Made by a program: the position numbers and the translations under genes. Below the pieces are notes generated by a model. The model did not search any database, was not told the origin of the DNA, and worked only from the letters and a program-made list of their open reading frames with translations. A DNA stretch of 64,000 bases from positions 25,469,479-25,533,478 of the forward strand of contig CM049321.1 in NCBI GenBank assembly GCA_026874595.1, written 5' to 3'. The DNA comes from Sipunculus nudus. Taxonomy: Eukaryota; Annelida; Sipuncula; Golfingiida; Sipunculidae. Positions 42,126-54,964 of the stretch are shown one piece after another. Position 1 is the first letter of the stretch. The number at the start of each line of letters is the position of its first letter.

Positions 42126-42560
42126 GCCAAAGAGCTTGCAAGATTCAGTGAGCTTAATATAATAAATTCATGTTTTTTTTTCATTTTCGTTTAACTTGTT
42201 CTTCCTTAATGTTGAAATTTTACTTCAAACAATTAGAAATTGTCTTAATATGGTTTATGAAAATGGACATATTTAGCCGAATTGTGCAATCAGATCAAAC
42301 AAAAGATTTTCAGAGGAAGTGTCAAAGATAACATGGAGACCATTATTTTACTATTGATTGAAAAGATGTAATTATTATTTCTTAATTAATTAATTACTAA
42401 TATCAAATGCTAATCATTGTTAATACTTTTTACTTTCAAAACTTTTAATTGTTTAAAATGTATGTTTGTAGGTAAAAGGATGAATAGTCGGTGGTACATA
42501 CTGCGGGATACGTTTTATTTATTTATTTTTTTATTTTGGGGGTTACAGCATCTATTTTTT

Positions 42561-42890
42561 AATGCTAACTTAACTATGTATATGTATATCTGCATATTTC
42601 CATACTGTTGTCGGATTATATGACAGGGCAGTAGCACGCTTCTTTTTATATCCTGGTGTTAACCAGGCCCCGTGACTTCTGCAGCTGCGGACGCTTGGTG
42701 CTAATCGCCCCCAATGCTGGGTCATACCACAAAGGAACCCTCGAAAGGCGAACTCGTTAGTGAATGAAACACGTCCGGGGGCACGGCCTTCACTGCGCTA
42801 ACTCTGGGTGGGGCCGACCGTGAAAAAGTCTCACGTCCACCCGGCTTTGATTCCTGTGCTTTAACCATAGACCACGGAAGCTGGTCTACT
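42561..42890 (-). mobile_element. tRNA-derived SINE, copy 3
   Basis: Starts aatgctaacttaactatg like copy 1. It contains tatcctggtgttaaccaggcc (the reverse complement of a block in copy 2), gaatgaaacacgtcc and a decayed head (gattcctgtgctttaacc). Same orientation as copy 1. Confidence 0.65.
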
Positions 42891-43079
42891 GCGGTTGAGT
42901 TGACAAAGCAAATATATTTCTGTCCGATTAAACTTTATGCAAGACAGGAGAAAGGTAAAAAAAAGAAAAATGGATGTAGCCAATTAACGAAATATTTAGA
43001 GAACAAGGATGTGACTGTATGAACTTCTATTATCAATGTGCCAAGTTTGCTGAAAAGGACGTTACGTCTGTCTGTACTT

Positions 43080-44310
43080 AAGTATTGTTGTTATCTTTTG
43101 CTAGCTCAAGCTGACTAAAGTGATCTGAGCTAAATCGATCACTGTGTCCGTCGTCTGTTCGTCCGACCGCCCATATGTTAACATTGCACAATTTGTTATC
43201 GCTGGACCTGGAATATTCAAACTTAACATCATGGGAGGTCCATAAAAAATCTCCATTAACTCTTGAAATTAAGTCACTGTATTCAATATTCTCTGAGTTA
43301 TGGAGCTTGTTTATGCACCCCAGAAAAATTTACAATTTGGTACAAAAGCTCAAGTCTCTTAATAACTAACACATTGATTGGCATGATTCTTTCCATGGAT
43401 ATTGACTATAGGCAGTTTTAACATTCCCTGAAGACTGGCGGCGCCATCTGTATTTTTTAAATAAGATTTACGCATTTTTTCTCTATTTTGATACTTTTAA
43501 ATGAAGAAGTCCGGACCCGCCTTAAGAAAGCACAAACGGTAACCCTTTGAACCAGAAACTTCTCACTGCATATTCAGGTCCCAGGCCAATATCTTCGGAA
43601 ACCTGATATTAGGTCACGGTGATCTATATTCTGAAAAAATGAAGTTGTGAACTCAGAGAGTCAGATTGGGCACAAATTGTATCAATTTGGCATAGAATCT
43701 TCTAATGTGACATTCGTGGAGGTCTTGGGATAATGTCCTTGGAAACATGAAATAAGGTCACCGTGACCTTCATTCTGCGATCTTCGGGAAAAAACATGAT
43801 TTGAACACCCTGGAAATCAGATGGGCTTAAATTGTATTGGTATGGCCTAGAATCCTCAAACACAACATTCAGGGAGGTTTTCGACACATTTTCTTGAAAA
43901 CCTGAAACCAGGTAATAATGACAAATACTCGATTAAACAGCCAGACAGTCAGACAGGGAAGAAATTGTAAAAACCGTACATCCAGGGAGGTCCTAGGTAA
44001 ATCTCCTCGAATACCTGAAATCAGCTCAAGGTGACCTAAATTCTGCGAAAACATGATTTGGAACACCCAGAGAGTCAGCTGTGGCACAATCTGTATCCAG
44101 CTGGCCTAGAATCTTGTGATGTCCAGGGATGTCCTTGGGAAAATTCATTTCCTTGGAAACATGAAATTAGGTTACTGGGGCCTACGTTCTGTGTGCTATA
44201 AAAACATGATTTGAGCACACTGGAATTCAAAACGGATCAAATTGTATCCGTTAGATTTAAAATCTTCTTACACAAGATCCGGGGAGGTTCTAGGCATTTT
44301 TTTAAAGGCC
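43080..44310 (+). repeat. Minisatellite-type element with about six decayed units
   Basis: The lead-in gatctgagctaaatcgatcactgtgtccgtcgtc matches 14330 onwards. It is followed by units of about 140 bp: catagaatcttctaa ... gtggaggtcttggg ... cttggaaacatgaaataagg ... cattctg ... aaaacatgatttgaacaccc ... agtcagatgggc ... aaattgtat. The units are heavily diverged, and the last ones end near 44300. A 'ctgaagactggcggcgccatctgta' fragment of the composite array family is nested at about 43430. Confidence 0.65.
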
Positions 44311-44339
44311 AAGATTACATCTTAAGTTAATCAAAATGT

Positions 44340-45025
44340 GCCTTTCAGATGATGAAGTTCCTATGAATGTTAGGAAAAAATGGCTTGCTGGGCAGCTGAG
44401 TGTCATAACCAATGGGTCACTTGTGAAGTGTTGTATTTTAATGTAACACATATTGTAATAAAAACAATTAGTAGATCTTTAAGTGTTGTTTTTCCGAAAA
44501 AGAAGTTTATCTTAACAATCTTGTTGATTTGTGAGTTTCCAAATGAGTCTTATATTGTTAAAACTTACCTGTGACTCGGTAATTGGTATTCTATATGTCA
44601 CAAACTATGTAACCGCGGCTTGTTGCTCCGGATGATCCGATACCGCTGAGTCAAACATACACACATGTTTCTAAAAGGGAAGTAGACACTGGGAATTCCA
44701 ATTAATGTTTTTGTTTATGATGAGTAAATGCCATCATAAGTTTATGACAGTGGGTGGTATCACTATGCACATGCTATAAATATAAACTCTAAATATATAC
44801 ACTGATGCATAAAGAAGAACCATAAAAAATAAAGAAGTTCACAATGGATCACTTCTCCTTTCAGTATGGATGTTGTGAAGGACTTTTCCTCTACGCCTGC
44901 ATGATTATATCTTTCTAAATGTTCCATCCTACATGACTGTTACGGTGTCACGACTGTCACGATAATGAGACACGTGCAAATTCCAAGAAATAATCGCTAC
45001 AGCGTGCTTTGAACATCCGCAGTTA
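44340..45025. other. Duplicated non-coding block, unit 2
   Basis: Counterpart of 32530-33711 (anchors listed there). No conserved reading frame. Confidence 0.5.
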
Positions 45026-45134
45026 TTCTCACACACATATATTTATATATGTATATGTATATGTATATTTATGTGTCAGTCTTTACTCACCGTATGTAGA
45101 TAAATGATAACAGATCTAGAGCGCACTACCCGTA

Positions 45135-46530
<1,396 letters not shown>

Positions 46531-46531
46531 C

Positions 46532-46545
46532 AATATATATATATA

Positions 46546-46611
<66 letters not shown>
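46532..46611. repeat. (TA)n microsatellite
   Basis: Long TA tract with one gtgtg interruption near 46551. It directly abuts the dispanin fragment and replaces its upstream part. Confidence 0.95.
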
Positions 46612-46613
<2 letters not shown>

Positions 46614-46654
46614 TGATAGATGCTCAGCCTGGCCGAACTTGCCAAGGCGAATAT

Positions 46655-46831
46655 GATTAAAATAAATTAACATGCAATTTGGAATTGCCGCTATGGGAGG
46701 CTCAAACGGAAGCGGAAGAAAGAAACCTGGGAGCCGCGGCAACAGGCGTCAGGAGAACCCGCATCACCATGGTAACAGGGCTGGTGGTGTCCCTGGTAGC
46801 AATAACTGTCGTTTTGATATATTACTCTTAA
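46655..46831 (+). pseudogene. Dispanin C-terminal fragment, frameshifted
   Basis: The sequence from about 46681 translates as WEAQTEAEERNLGAAATG, then VRRTRITMVTGLVVSLVAIT, VVLIYYS and a stop. It aligns without gaps to the C-terminal half of the intact dispanin at 52.2 kb: the NL, A, RR-R, G and VV positions agree (about 14 of 39 identical). Just upstream, in another frame, is INMQFGIAAM, the counterpart of INPFSFGIFAAF in copy 1. It is preceded by a stop and the TA tract. A truncated, frameshifted relic is the simplest reading. Confidence 0.5.
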
Positions 46832-49140
46832 CTAAATCCTTATTTGGGTAATGAACTCGCTAATGAAGTCATGGTCAGTTACAATCAGCATAACCTCACG
46901 AACAGTTCACCATGCGAGTAACTGTACGGTTATATCATAAGCTTAAAACATTTACGCACGTTTAAGCTCGTAAAAGCTTTAAGGCTCATTAGTGCATACC
47001 TTTACGTGCGTTTATCTTAACCTCAATCTTGCTATGATATATTTGTCATAATTTTTCATGAGACTGGTGAATTTCTGCCACGTGTAACATTTAAAATATA
47101 TACTCTGTTGTCCGTTTAATTTTGTCGGATCAGCGTTTTTCAGCTTTCAGTGTCCGGAATATTTCCGCACTGTATATCATATATCAGCAAACGCTGCTAT
47201 AGAAAACATGTATATGATTATGAAATAAGTAATAGCTATCGCATTACACGGTCAAATGTTGGCACTATTTTTTTCCTAGGAATATGAAGCAATCGTAACT
47301 CGGCGTAAACACTTCTGTAGTGTCCAGTCAACTGGTACAGCAAATCGACAGCTTCAGTTCATCCAAGGAGCAGAGAAAGATAAAACGGCCAATAGTCTGG
47401 CGACCTTCTGGTAAAATCACAGTGACCCCAGAGTATTCACAGTAGTTCTGAGTACTGTTTTTTTTTTTTTTTCACGGCACCTCCCTTTATTTATTACCAT
47501 GTCCTTGCACATGTGCCTGAGTTCACATAAATGTCTAGCCGAAAGCGAACACTGGGATCTTTTTCGTTTTATATATATATATATATATATATATGTCTTT
47601 GTGTATATAGCACCACGCCACGTGTAAGGACGACCGATGCGTTTTCAGTCACCCTCAAAATCAAGTCTATATATAAAGGCAGTCCTTCGCCCTGATTCAG
47701 CGGTAGTCTAACGGGAAGCCACGTGTAAGCTTGTCAAAGAGGGACAAGCACAAAAAGTAACCAATCTGTCTCCAGACGCGCTCGCTCCCAGGTCGTACTA
47801 TGCATGACCTCACATATACGCACGGACGTTCAACGGAACGCCAATCTGGGAACAGAAGATGTTTCCTGCATTGTGCTCGACTGACCTAATCTACCGAAAC
47901 CAAGGCCTTCCACATATATATTTCACCGACATTTTAATAAAAATAAGCCTGCAGTAAATAACCTGATTTAGTTGGCCCCAATCTATTGACACGACACTGA
48001 CATCAAGCTACGGATCCACTCAGTTATCCAAAGAATGTTTTAACAATTTTTTTTCCAATATGACCCATGCGCTGCCTACATGTATGAAGCTTATAATGCA
48101 TGTTAACTTTATTACTATCCGAATAGACACTATGAAACGTTCATGTAAAAGGACATCTTATTTATATTTATAATAAGCAATTAAAGCCGAATAAAAAAAA
48201 ATTAATACAAGCACTAAGAACTGCTTAGATGCCTCATAATGCTCTCGCAGCAACTGAATACACTGTGTCCGACTGTTCTATAAGTAACACCTCCTCTCCG
48301 ACACAAAAAGCCTACTATTATGATCGCAGCAATATATGATTGCTATTATAAAACGGTTGCAATATTCAACACGATGGCCAGTGAGGTCCCCGAAGGAAAA
48401 AGAGAGGTTTTGCCTGCAGAGTGACATTGAGCACACGGTGAACAGTCGTTTATTTTTTTCCGTCCTCCTAAAGTTCTATGTGACAGTTGTAAATGCGCTA
48501 TAGGAGACTGACCCTAAAGGAACCCATACAGATTAGATTGACAATCTATGCATAAAATATGCCCCTTTTCTACTGTCTGTTCCAACCGGAGCCAGAAGAC
48601 TCCAGGAGCCCGCTGATAAGGAGGAATAGCTCATGACATTATGTAGAGTCAGTTAGTGTGTTTACTTTAAACAAGGCATATATGCATGAACGTATATGGA
48701 AAGGTCCGTCCAAGGATCAGTAGGGTCAATTCTAGCTGAAGTTTCCATGACACCATGCATGCATGGTAAAGCGGTACATACTGTAGCATGGCTGTCGTTA
48801 AAATGACTCGCTATAAAAAGCGTTGAGTTTTCAAAATGGTCTAAAGTAATACATTGACAAGCCTTAATGAGGCAAACCTGCGATTGATATGTTGCTGAGC
48901 ACAAATATGTCCATTTCAGACTGTAGATTTAAGTTGAACGTTCAGTTTGTCATTAATACCTCGTATATCGAGTATCATAAGTACCTCGCCCATTTCGAGC
49001 AACGATTTTGCAGTAGATTTACTTATCACAGGCCATGTAGGGTACGGTAGCTAATATGATAAAAATGGTAATAAATTTGTGTCGGTAAAACGGCAGAAAA
49101 CAGCTGAGCGGTGTCGAGAGCACCGTCTTCAGTGTTTCCT
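46832..49140. other. Intergenic stretch, nothing recognised
   Basis: AT-rich with a T-run near 47459 and a short (TA)n at 47571-47594. The open frames are short and unsupported. Confidence 0.45.
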
Positions 49141-49146
49141 CTAATG

Positions 49147-49294
49147 CAGCTGTGTTGTAACCACTATTGTAATAATGTTCACTATTGTAATAATTATTAC
49201 AATAGTGGTTGGCAAAAACTGGCCCTTACTCACCACTATTGTAATAATTATTACAATATTGAACCTTATTACAATGGTGGTTGCAACACAGCTG
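49147..49294. repeat. Nested inverted repeat (62-bp arms, 24-bp loop)
   Basis: Arms 49147-49208 and 49233-49294 are reverse complements at 58 of 62 positions, starting cagctgtgttg and ending cacagctg. Each arm also contains the self-complementary attgtaataattattacaat, so both a large and two small hairpins can form. The loop is ttggcaaaaactggcccttactca. It may be a small foldback element. Confidence 0.9.
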
Positions 49295-50506
49295 GCCCGA
49301 AATAGGCGTGAACTTGTAAGGGTTCATTTAATGGAGGCTCCGTATATAAATCGGCTGGCCGATCTGTTCGAGGGGTTCGGAGTGGCATAGATAATAACTC
49401 CCAATATATCTGTGGATCAGTTCCCCAATATTTAACATAATGCTCAACAAACAACGACCGACTATGTCTCTGACTATGAAAATGTAATGTAAAATTCTAC
49501 TCTGCTAATCAGTAACTCTTGAAGTTGAAAGCGAGAGCTTTTTATCGACGCAAAGCAAACACTTTGATCGTAAAATTAATCTCCTAACCCCGTGCTACAC
49601 AACAACTGATAGTTAACAGTACACACAGGCTAACTGTTCATTAAATACGGAAGTAACATATCAATAGCGAATGTTCAAGTAATGGCCTGCTTCAAGGTGA
49701 GGTGTGGTTGAACATAACTGGTGTATATATTAACAGGTGTTTATTCTGCAAATAACAGGACACTAACTTTAGTGTAAGTGTACTGCTAATATAAGACACA
49801 CGACTTGTTCTTCACATATAATTCAGCGACATCTTCGATTCTGCCAACGCTTATAGCTTTAAAGATACCTGTTTGACTTAAACACATAATATACTTCCTT
49901 TGTTCATGTGTCAAACCTACCGGATATATACTATCGACACCACTGGAAAACAAAGTGTCTGTCAGGTGTGTGTGTGGGGGGGGGGGGGGGGGGAGCGGGT
50001 GTGGGGAGAGTGAGGGTGCGTGTGTGTGGCAGAGAGAGAGAGAGAGAGAGAGAGAGATACTCGTGTAATCTTGATGGCACACATGAGGAGTTATCCTATC
50101 TTTAAGTGATTTAAGGTGAATTTTGCACATGTTATCTGTAACTTTATGCATTAACATATGCGAGTGACAGAAGCGGATCCGGGGGGGGGAGGGGGGGGGG
50201 GTCTAGGAGGCCTTTTTCTTAGGGGTTTCAGACCCCTTTTTCCGGACCTGGCGACCTTTTATTTCTGGCTTTGTCATTAGTCCTCCTTGGACCCTACCCC
50301 CTTTTTCCTAAATCCTGGATCCGCCCCTGAGTAAATAGGTTGAACAATAAACAACTATTAAGCGAAAGTCCTTTTCATGAATGCCTTGATCTTTGAAAGA
50401 TTATACGGTCTTTATTAATTTTCACTTACTAATATACGTTGTAGTTACAGGTTATTAAACTGACATTTGTTGTTCACCGAAAGGTGCTAACAGGGATGAC
50501 TAGATA
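49295..50506. other. 5' flank of the intact dispanin gene
   Basis: Contains a G-run at about 49977-49994, (GA)n at 50033-50058 and a GGATCC-ended element at 50168-50329. The last roughly 170 bp before the ATG are unique. No TATA box or other promoter element is called. Confidence 0.45.
50168..50329 (+). mobile_element. Short GGATCC-ended element, copy 4
   Basis: Starts cagaagcggatccgggg and ends aatcctggatccgcccctg. Interior ttaggggtttcagacccc, ttttccggacct and cattagtcctcc. It is the clearest copy and lies about 180 bp upstream of the dispanin start codon. Confidence 0.7.
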
Positions 50507-50641
50507 ATGTCAGATATCCAGACTCTAGTGCCCGAAGAGCCGCTGACAGAGATACCTGATGTAGACCTGGGGCTCGATAACTCCGTTCATAATCCTGTGT
50601 TCACTGTGTATTCTAACACAGACTCTTTACTTCAACATGAG
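50507..50641 (+). CDS. Intact dispanin exon 1
   Basis: 45 codons from ATG to CAACATGAG, donor gtaaga at 50642. Rich in Glu, Asp, Pro and Leu, with no hydrophobic segment. Its length (45 codons) is close to the 44-codon exon 1 of copies 1 and 2, supporting a common gene structure. Confidence 0.8.
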
Positions 50642-52310
50642 GTAAGATTTATACCCGATTTGTGTTTTTTTCTCTATCGATATTAATTACGGAAAAATAT
50701 TAATCCTGTGTGGCTTTGAGAAATTAACGCTTAAAAAAGGTAAATTTATCCAAGCTTTCCTTATAACGTTATAATTTACACAGTTTTCACTTTGCCCGAA
50801 TATGTGTGTGTGTATGTGTGTGTTGCCGGTCCAGCAGCTGGTAGGGCTTTGTGAATTAAAGGACTCGGTTCTTATGAGGGAATTAACGTTGTTTATTCAT
50901 AAATCTGTTGTAAAGTATAATTCAATTCCTGTGTCAGGAATCTGTTGTACTCATACCCTTTTCTGTCCGTTACTTGTAATGTTAAGTTTCCTGTAGAGTC
51001 CGTAATTCATTATTTTCAGCGGCAACAGGTATCATATGATGTGCCTCCGTATCAGTCATGCTTTAATATCTCAGGCCTAGGTCTCACTTACCACGTTCTG
51101 TCTATCGTTCATCACATTCTTAAAATAAGCTTGTAGGAAGACTTGGTAGGACGTGGCCTTTACCATAGGACATCGTAAGGGGACGTAAATGAACGTAGGT
51201 GGTCGGTCCGGTCCACGTTCTTTTTGAAATGTTCGAAATGAACGGATGGCACTGATTTAGCATGTCAAGCCCTGGGAGCTGAGCCACGGTAAATCTTCTT
51301 GTCCTTCCAGTAAGAAGTTCAATGCCGTTGGACCCTAGGAAAAGTGGTTGATCGTGGTTACCGTTACGCTGCTGTAGATTGTCTTAGATAGCAGCATCGT
51401 GGCGAGTACTTGGTAGAATCTTGGAATATCAATGTCCTTCTATGTCAGGCTAAGTTTTAGCCAAGGAGAACGTGGTTAAAACCGTCGCTATGCCGTAGCA
51501 GCACGCGAAAACGTGAGAACGTGATATACCGTGGGGAGAACGTGCTACGAACGTCACCAGAACGCGCTCTTCATTTCATGTTCATTCTCGACACAGGAAT
51601 GCCGTAGCTGAACTGTGAGACACCTTTGAAGAACGTGATAGGTGAGACCTAGGCTTCACTGGCTGATGGGCCGCTCACCAAGGGCCACTTCATGTAATCT
51701 AAAAATTCATTGAGCTATATATTTTCTGAGGTCAAACATATCACATTTATTTTCAGTTGTAAAGATTACTATTAACCTGGAGTGAACCCGCCATGTAATA
51801 TTTAAAAATCCGGTCAACAAATAGTGAAACCTGAGCGTGATATTACTTTTATTGTAAATGTGGAGTCAGTCTCTAAACTGTCTAAAATTAACCTTAACAG
51901 AACAAAGTCTAAACATTCAAAATTCAAATGAATTATGTTTTATCAATGTCATACAGGTAATGTCAGCTCCGCCCATCCCATCAGACAACCTGCCAATCAT
52001 CGAGTATCACTCGGAACCTGGACCTTCGGAAGAAGAAATTGAAGCGGAATTGTGGGAAATTAGGAGAAACATCAGCAAGGTTGTCATACTGTCGTATGTA
52101 ACATGTCTGCTGGGAAACGTATTCTTGGGCATCCCTGCTTTAATTTTTGCACATAAAGCTAAATACAAATCCGAGGATGGAAACCTTGATGGAGCACAGA
52201 AGAACTTCAGAAGAAGTAGGGTGTTGCTCATTATAGGAGTCGTTGTTTATATAATAACGGGGACCATGGTTTTAATCGGTTTTGCTGTAGCCAACCCTTC
52301 CCTCTTTTGA
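50507..52310 (+). CDS. Dispanin (CD225/IFITM-like) membrane protein, intact, two exons
   Basis: Exons are 50507-50641 and 51957-52310, joined in phase 0 (gag|gtaaga ... atgtcatacag), giving 162 residues. Residues 1-about 80 are acidic and polar (MSDIQTLVPEEPLTEIP...). A first membrane-associated segment follows (VVILSYVTCLLGNVFLGIPA), then a loop with AHKAKYKSEDGNLDGAQKNF and RRSR, then a second hydrophobic segment (VLLIIGVVVYIITGTMVLIG), ending NPSLF. This order, including the NxxxGIxAL and G-L-x-A-x-R-R positions, is that of the CD225 domain shared by IFITM, PRRT and TMEM90-type dispanins. Vertebrate IFITMs alter membranes and restrict virus entry; the role of invertebrate members is not established. 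The ATG is preceded by a stop (tag at 50501-50503, taa not in frame). Confidence 0.82.
50642..51956 (+). other. Intron of the intact dispanin gene
   Basis: Unusually GC-richer segment at about 51130-51690 with a recurring gaacgtg/acgtgg word (51236-51610). No long reading frame. A (GT)n-like tract lies near 50802. Otherwise AT-rich. Confidence 0.5.
51957..52310 (+). CDS. Intact dispanin exon 2 (CD225 domain)
   Basis: 118 codons including TGA at 52308-52310. Both hydrophobic segments and the whole CD225-like domain are on this exon, as in copies 1 and 2. An open frame continues upstream of the acceptor, but the phase-0 join to exon 1 and the cag at 51954-51956 make the splice the better start. 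Confidence 0.82.
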   Translation, partial: VMSAPPIPSDNLPIIEYHSEPGPSEEEIEAELWEIRRNISKVVILSYVTCLLGNVFLGIPALIFAHKAKYKSEDGNLDGAQKNFRRSRVLLIIGVVVYIITGTMVLIGFAVANPSLF

Positions 52311-52474
52311 GAGTAGCTTTTTACCTCAACACGAATCAACTGGTATTATGATCGAACTGATAATGCCTGTTTGTGTCATTACATTGAGTCATGAGTCATG
52401 TCGAAATCTGCATTGGAATATCCGCCCATACAACCGGAAGGAAACAACACCATACCATACATGTAAATATACCA

Positions 52475-52480
52475 ATTAAA
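52475..52480 (+). terminator. Candidate polyadenylation signal (ATTAAA)
   Basis: ATTAAA 165 nt after the dispanin stop. A canonical AATAAA also occurs at 53017-53022. Which is used cannot be told from sequence. Confidence 0.3.
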
Positions 52481-53382
52481 TCTGAATTCATTTTCGAAAA
52501 CCCGTTGAATTTTATTTTCTTATGAGGCAGGTGCTTTTAGAAAAAAAAGAACAAATATATGTAAGCCTTTAGGTGTTATTCTAAGCGACTTAACACTTAT
52601 AAGCGCTGATGCTTTGTCTTACATGACAAGACAATTTGATTCTTTATCGAATTTTTCACGGCAGATTTCCATATGGCATGCGGTGCCTCAGAAATCTCGA
52701 TGGACTCTCCTTTGTCAGAGGGGCAACAGTGTCGCTATTTGGAAACCCATACAATGATCAGGCAAAAGGAGACCTTTTAAACATGTACAGAAAATAAGTA
52801 TGATGTCTATGTACAGAAGCAAACTAGAAATCCCCTGAGGTAAAAGAATACGAAATGGATACTCGGTATTAAAATATTTATATCTAGCCAATTTATTTGA
52901 TTAAATTTCAAAGTTGCAGAGAGCCCTACAGCAGACGGCATATCCCAAAATGTACTAAATCAATATTTAATTCATATTTTACACATTTTTAGGTGTTTTA
53001 CTGATTTATATTTATTAATAAAAATCGTTTCTATTGTAGTTGTATTTTACACATTACAAATCTGTGTACTTGAGAGAAATATATTTTATTGTTATGCCAG
53101 TACACACAAGCTTTTTGTGAAAACTATTCTGAGATAATTCCAGTTATTGCAATTTGGGAAAATAACGAAAAGAGTATCGGAAGTGTATATCACCCAAAAG
53201 ACCGGGTCTTTACCCAAATTAGCTTGAATAATCGGGCGATATTCCTTACCTGAAAGGCAAATTGCAGAATATGAGAGAAGAACTCTTTACGAAGGTATCG
53301 ATGCAGTACAGAAGTCGATATATCTTACTACACAGAAGCAATAATCTGTCTGTAACAGAGAACTGTGAACTTTTTGATAATA

Positions 53383-54594
53383 CAGTGGAACCCCACAATT
53401 ACGACCACCCTGGGGACTGAGCAAAGTGGTCGCAATTTGGGGGTGGTCGTATTTGTGAAACTCTTACCGTGGTCGTATATAACACGCTGATATTTAATGT
53501 GTATCAGAGTTTATTTATTGCATATCTTTAATGTGAATTATAACAAAATTTTGACTTAGCGGAGGACCCTTATTATGAATTTTGTGTGTGTGTGTGTAGC
53601 TGAACATATTTATTCATGGTAAAAATTAATATACATGTACACATACGTAGTGACTGATGATTAACAAATAATAACACTAAGGCAATACGATTACAACCTA
53701 CTGAATACATATTGAACATAATACGTGGCTGTCATATATTTAGCCTTCCGCTTGAGTATATATTGCGTGCACTTGAGTTTTCCCGACGCTAAACTGCTGA
53801 GCCATTTGGTGCTGACTGCGCGTGGTGTTGCCGCCTTGATTAACGCCACTTCATCCTTCAAGGAGAGCCCTTTCAGAGGCATGGTTGCCTAACAGCAAGC
53901 AATTTAAATGCAAACTTAAACAGTAGATAAATAAACTGACAACGATCTATCAGGATAGGCAAGTTAATGTGAGGGATTTTCCCCCCATGCAAGCTTTATT
54001 TATACATTTTACTTACTGCTCAATACTCAGTGTCAGTAAGGTATGAACACATTTAGGATTAACTAGGTCGTTTATTTTACCAATGAGGATCGAACAATAT
54101 AAGATGAGTTGAAATATTAAGCCCGCAACCCCACACTTAGGGTAGCTGTAATACAGGTGATCATTGAGGGGCAATTAGCATCTGACCCCAGGTCAGACCG
54201 GCTCATTAAGTAATCAGGCCGATGGTTACCCTCTTCGATCTTTAACCTACACCTCAACGAGTCTCAGCGAAGACACCGAGTCGGGAAGATATGCGGGACC
54301 AGATTAACACTCGGGTTAAGAAACCGTGTTACCCGCTTTTATGTTTGTTAAGCTTATAAGGTGCCTGTGACAAGACGCAGCCATTGACTCGTGACAAATG
54401 TTGTTTCAGTAGTACTCGGCGGTGGTCGCATTAGCGGGGTCGCATTAGCGCTGGGGCCAGGAAATCTGGTCGTAATTCTGAATTCAGGGGTGGTCGTAAT
54501 TTTGAGTCATTTTTAAACATAAGTAAACTAAAAAAATTCTGGACCAAGCAAAATGGTCGTAATTGTGGGGTGGTCGCGAGGCGGGGTTCCACTG
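53383..54594 (-). mobile_element. Pogo/Tigger-type DNA transposon, internally deleted
   Basis: Ends are CAGTGGAACCCC at 53383 and its complement GGGGTTCCACTG ending 54594. TA target duplications are at 53381-53382 and 54595-54596. Sub-terminal ggtggtcgtaatt-type repeats occur at both ends. On the minus strand at 53691-53882 an open frame starts MPLKGLSLKDEVALIKAA and continues to a TQYILKRK stretch. It resembles the N-terminal CENP-B/pogo helix-turn-helix. No DDE catalytic region is left, so the copy is non-autonomous. Confidence 0.8.
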
Positions 54595-54964
54595 TATACA
54601 GCGGTTCTCAGTGGCAACTAAACGTTTTAAGTAAATTTGAATTTGGGAAATATTAGAGGTAAGTAAATTATATAAGGTAATGTTCTCCATTTGTAAAAAA
54701 TTATTTTATTTTGTTTAGTCATTGCTTGTATTGTTCAGGTATAATGTCCCGTATATATGTAAATATGGATTTACATAGTTAGGTCAGTTGTATGACATAT
54801 AACGTAATCCTTGTATCAACAGCATAATGTAACATTGTAAATGTGTTTCATACAGAGGATTATTTAATAACATATTGATGGATGAAAGGCATTGATATGG
54901 GGCTGTGCCCTGTTTTCCAATCCTCATTGCTTGGTTTTGCAATAAAATATTCTTTAAACCAAAT

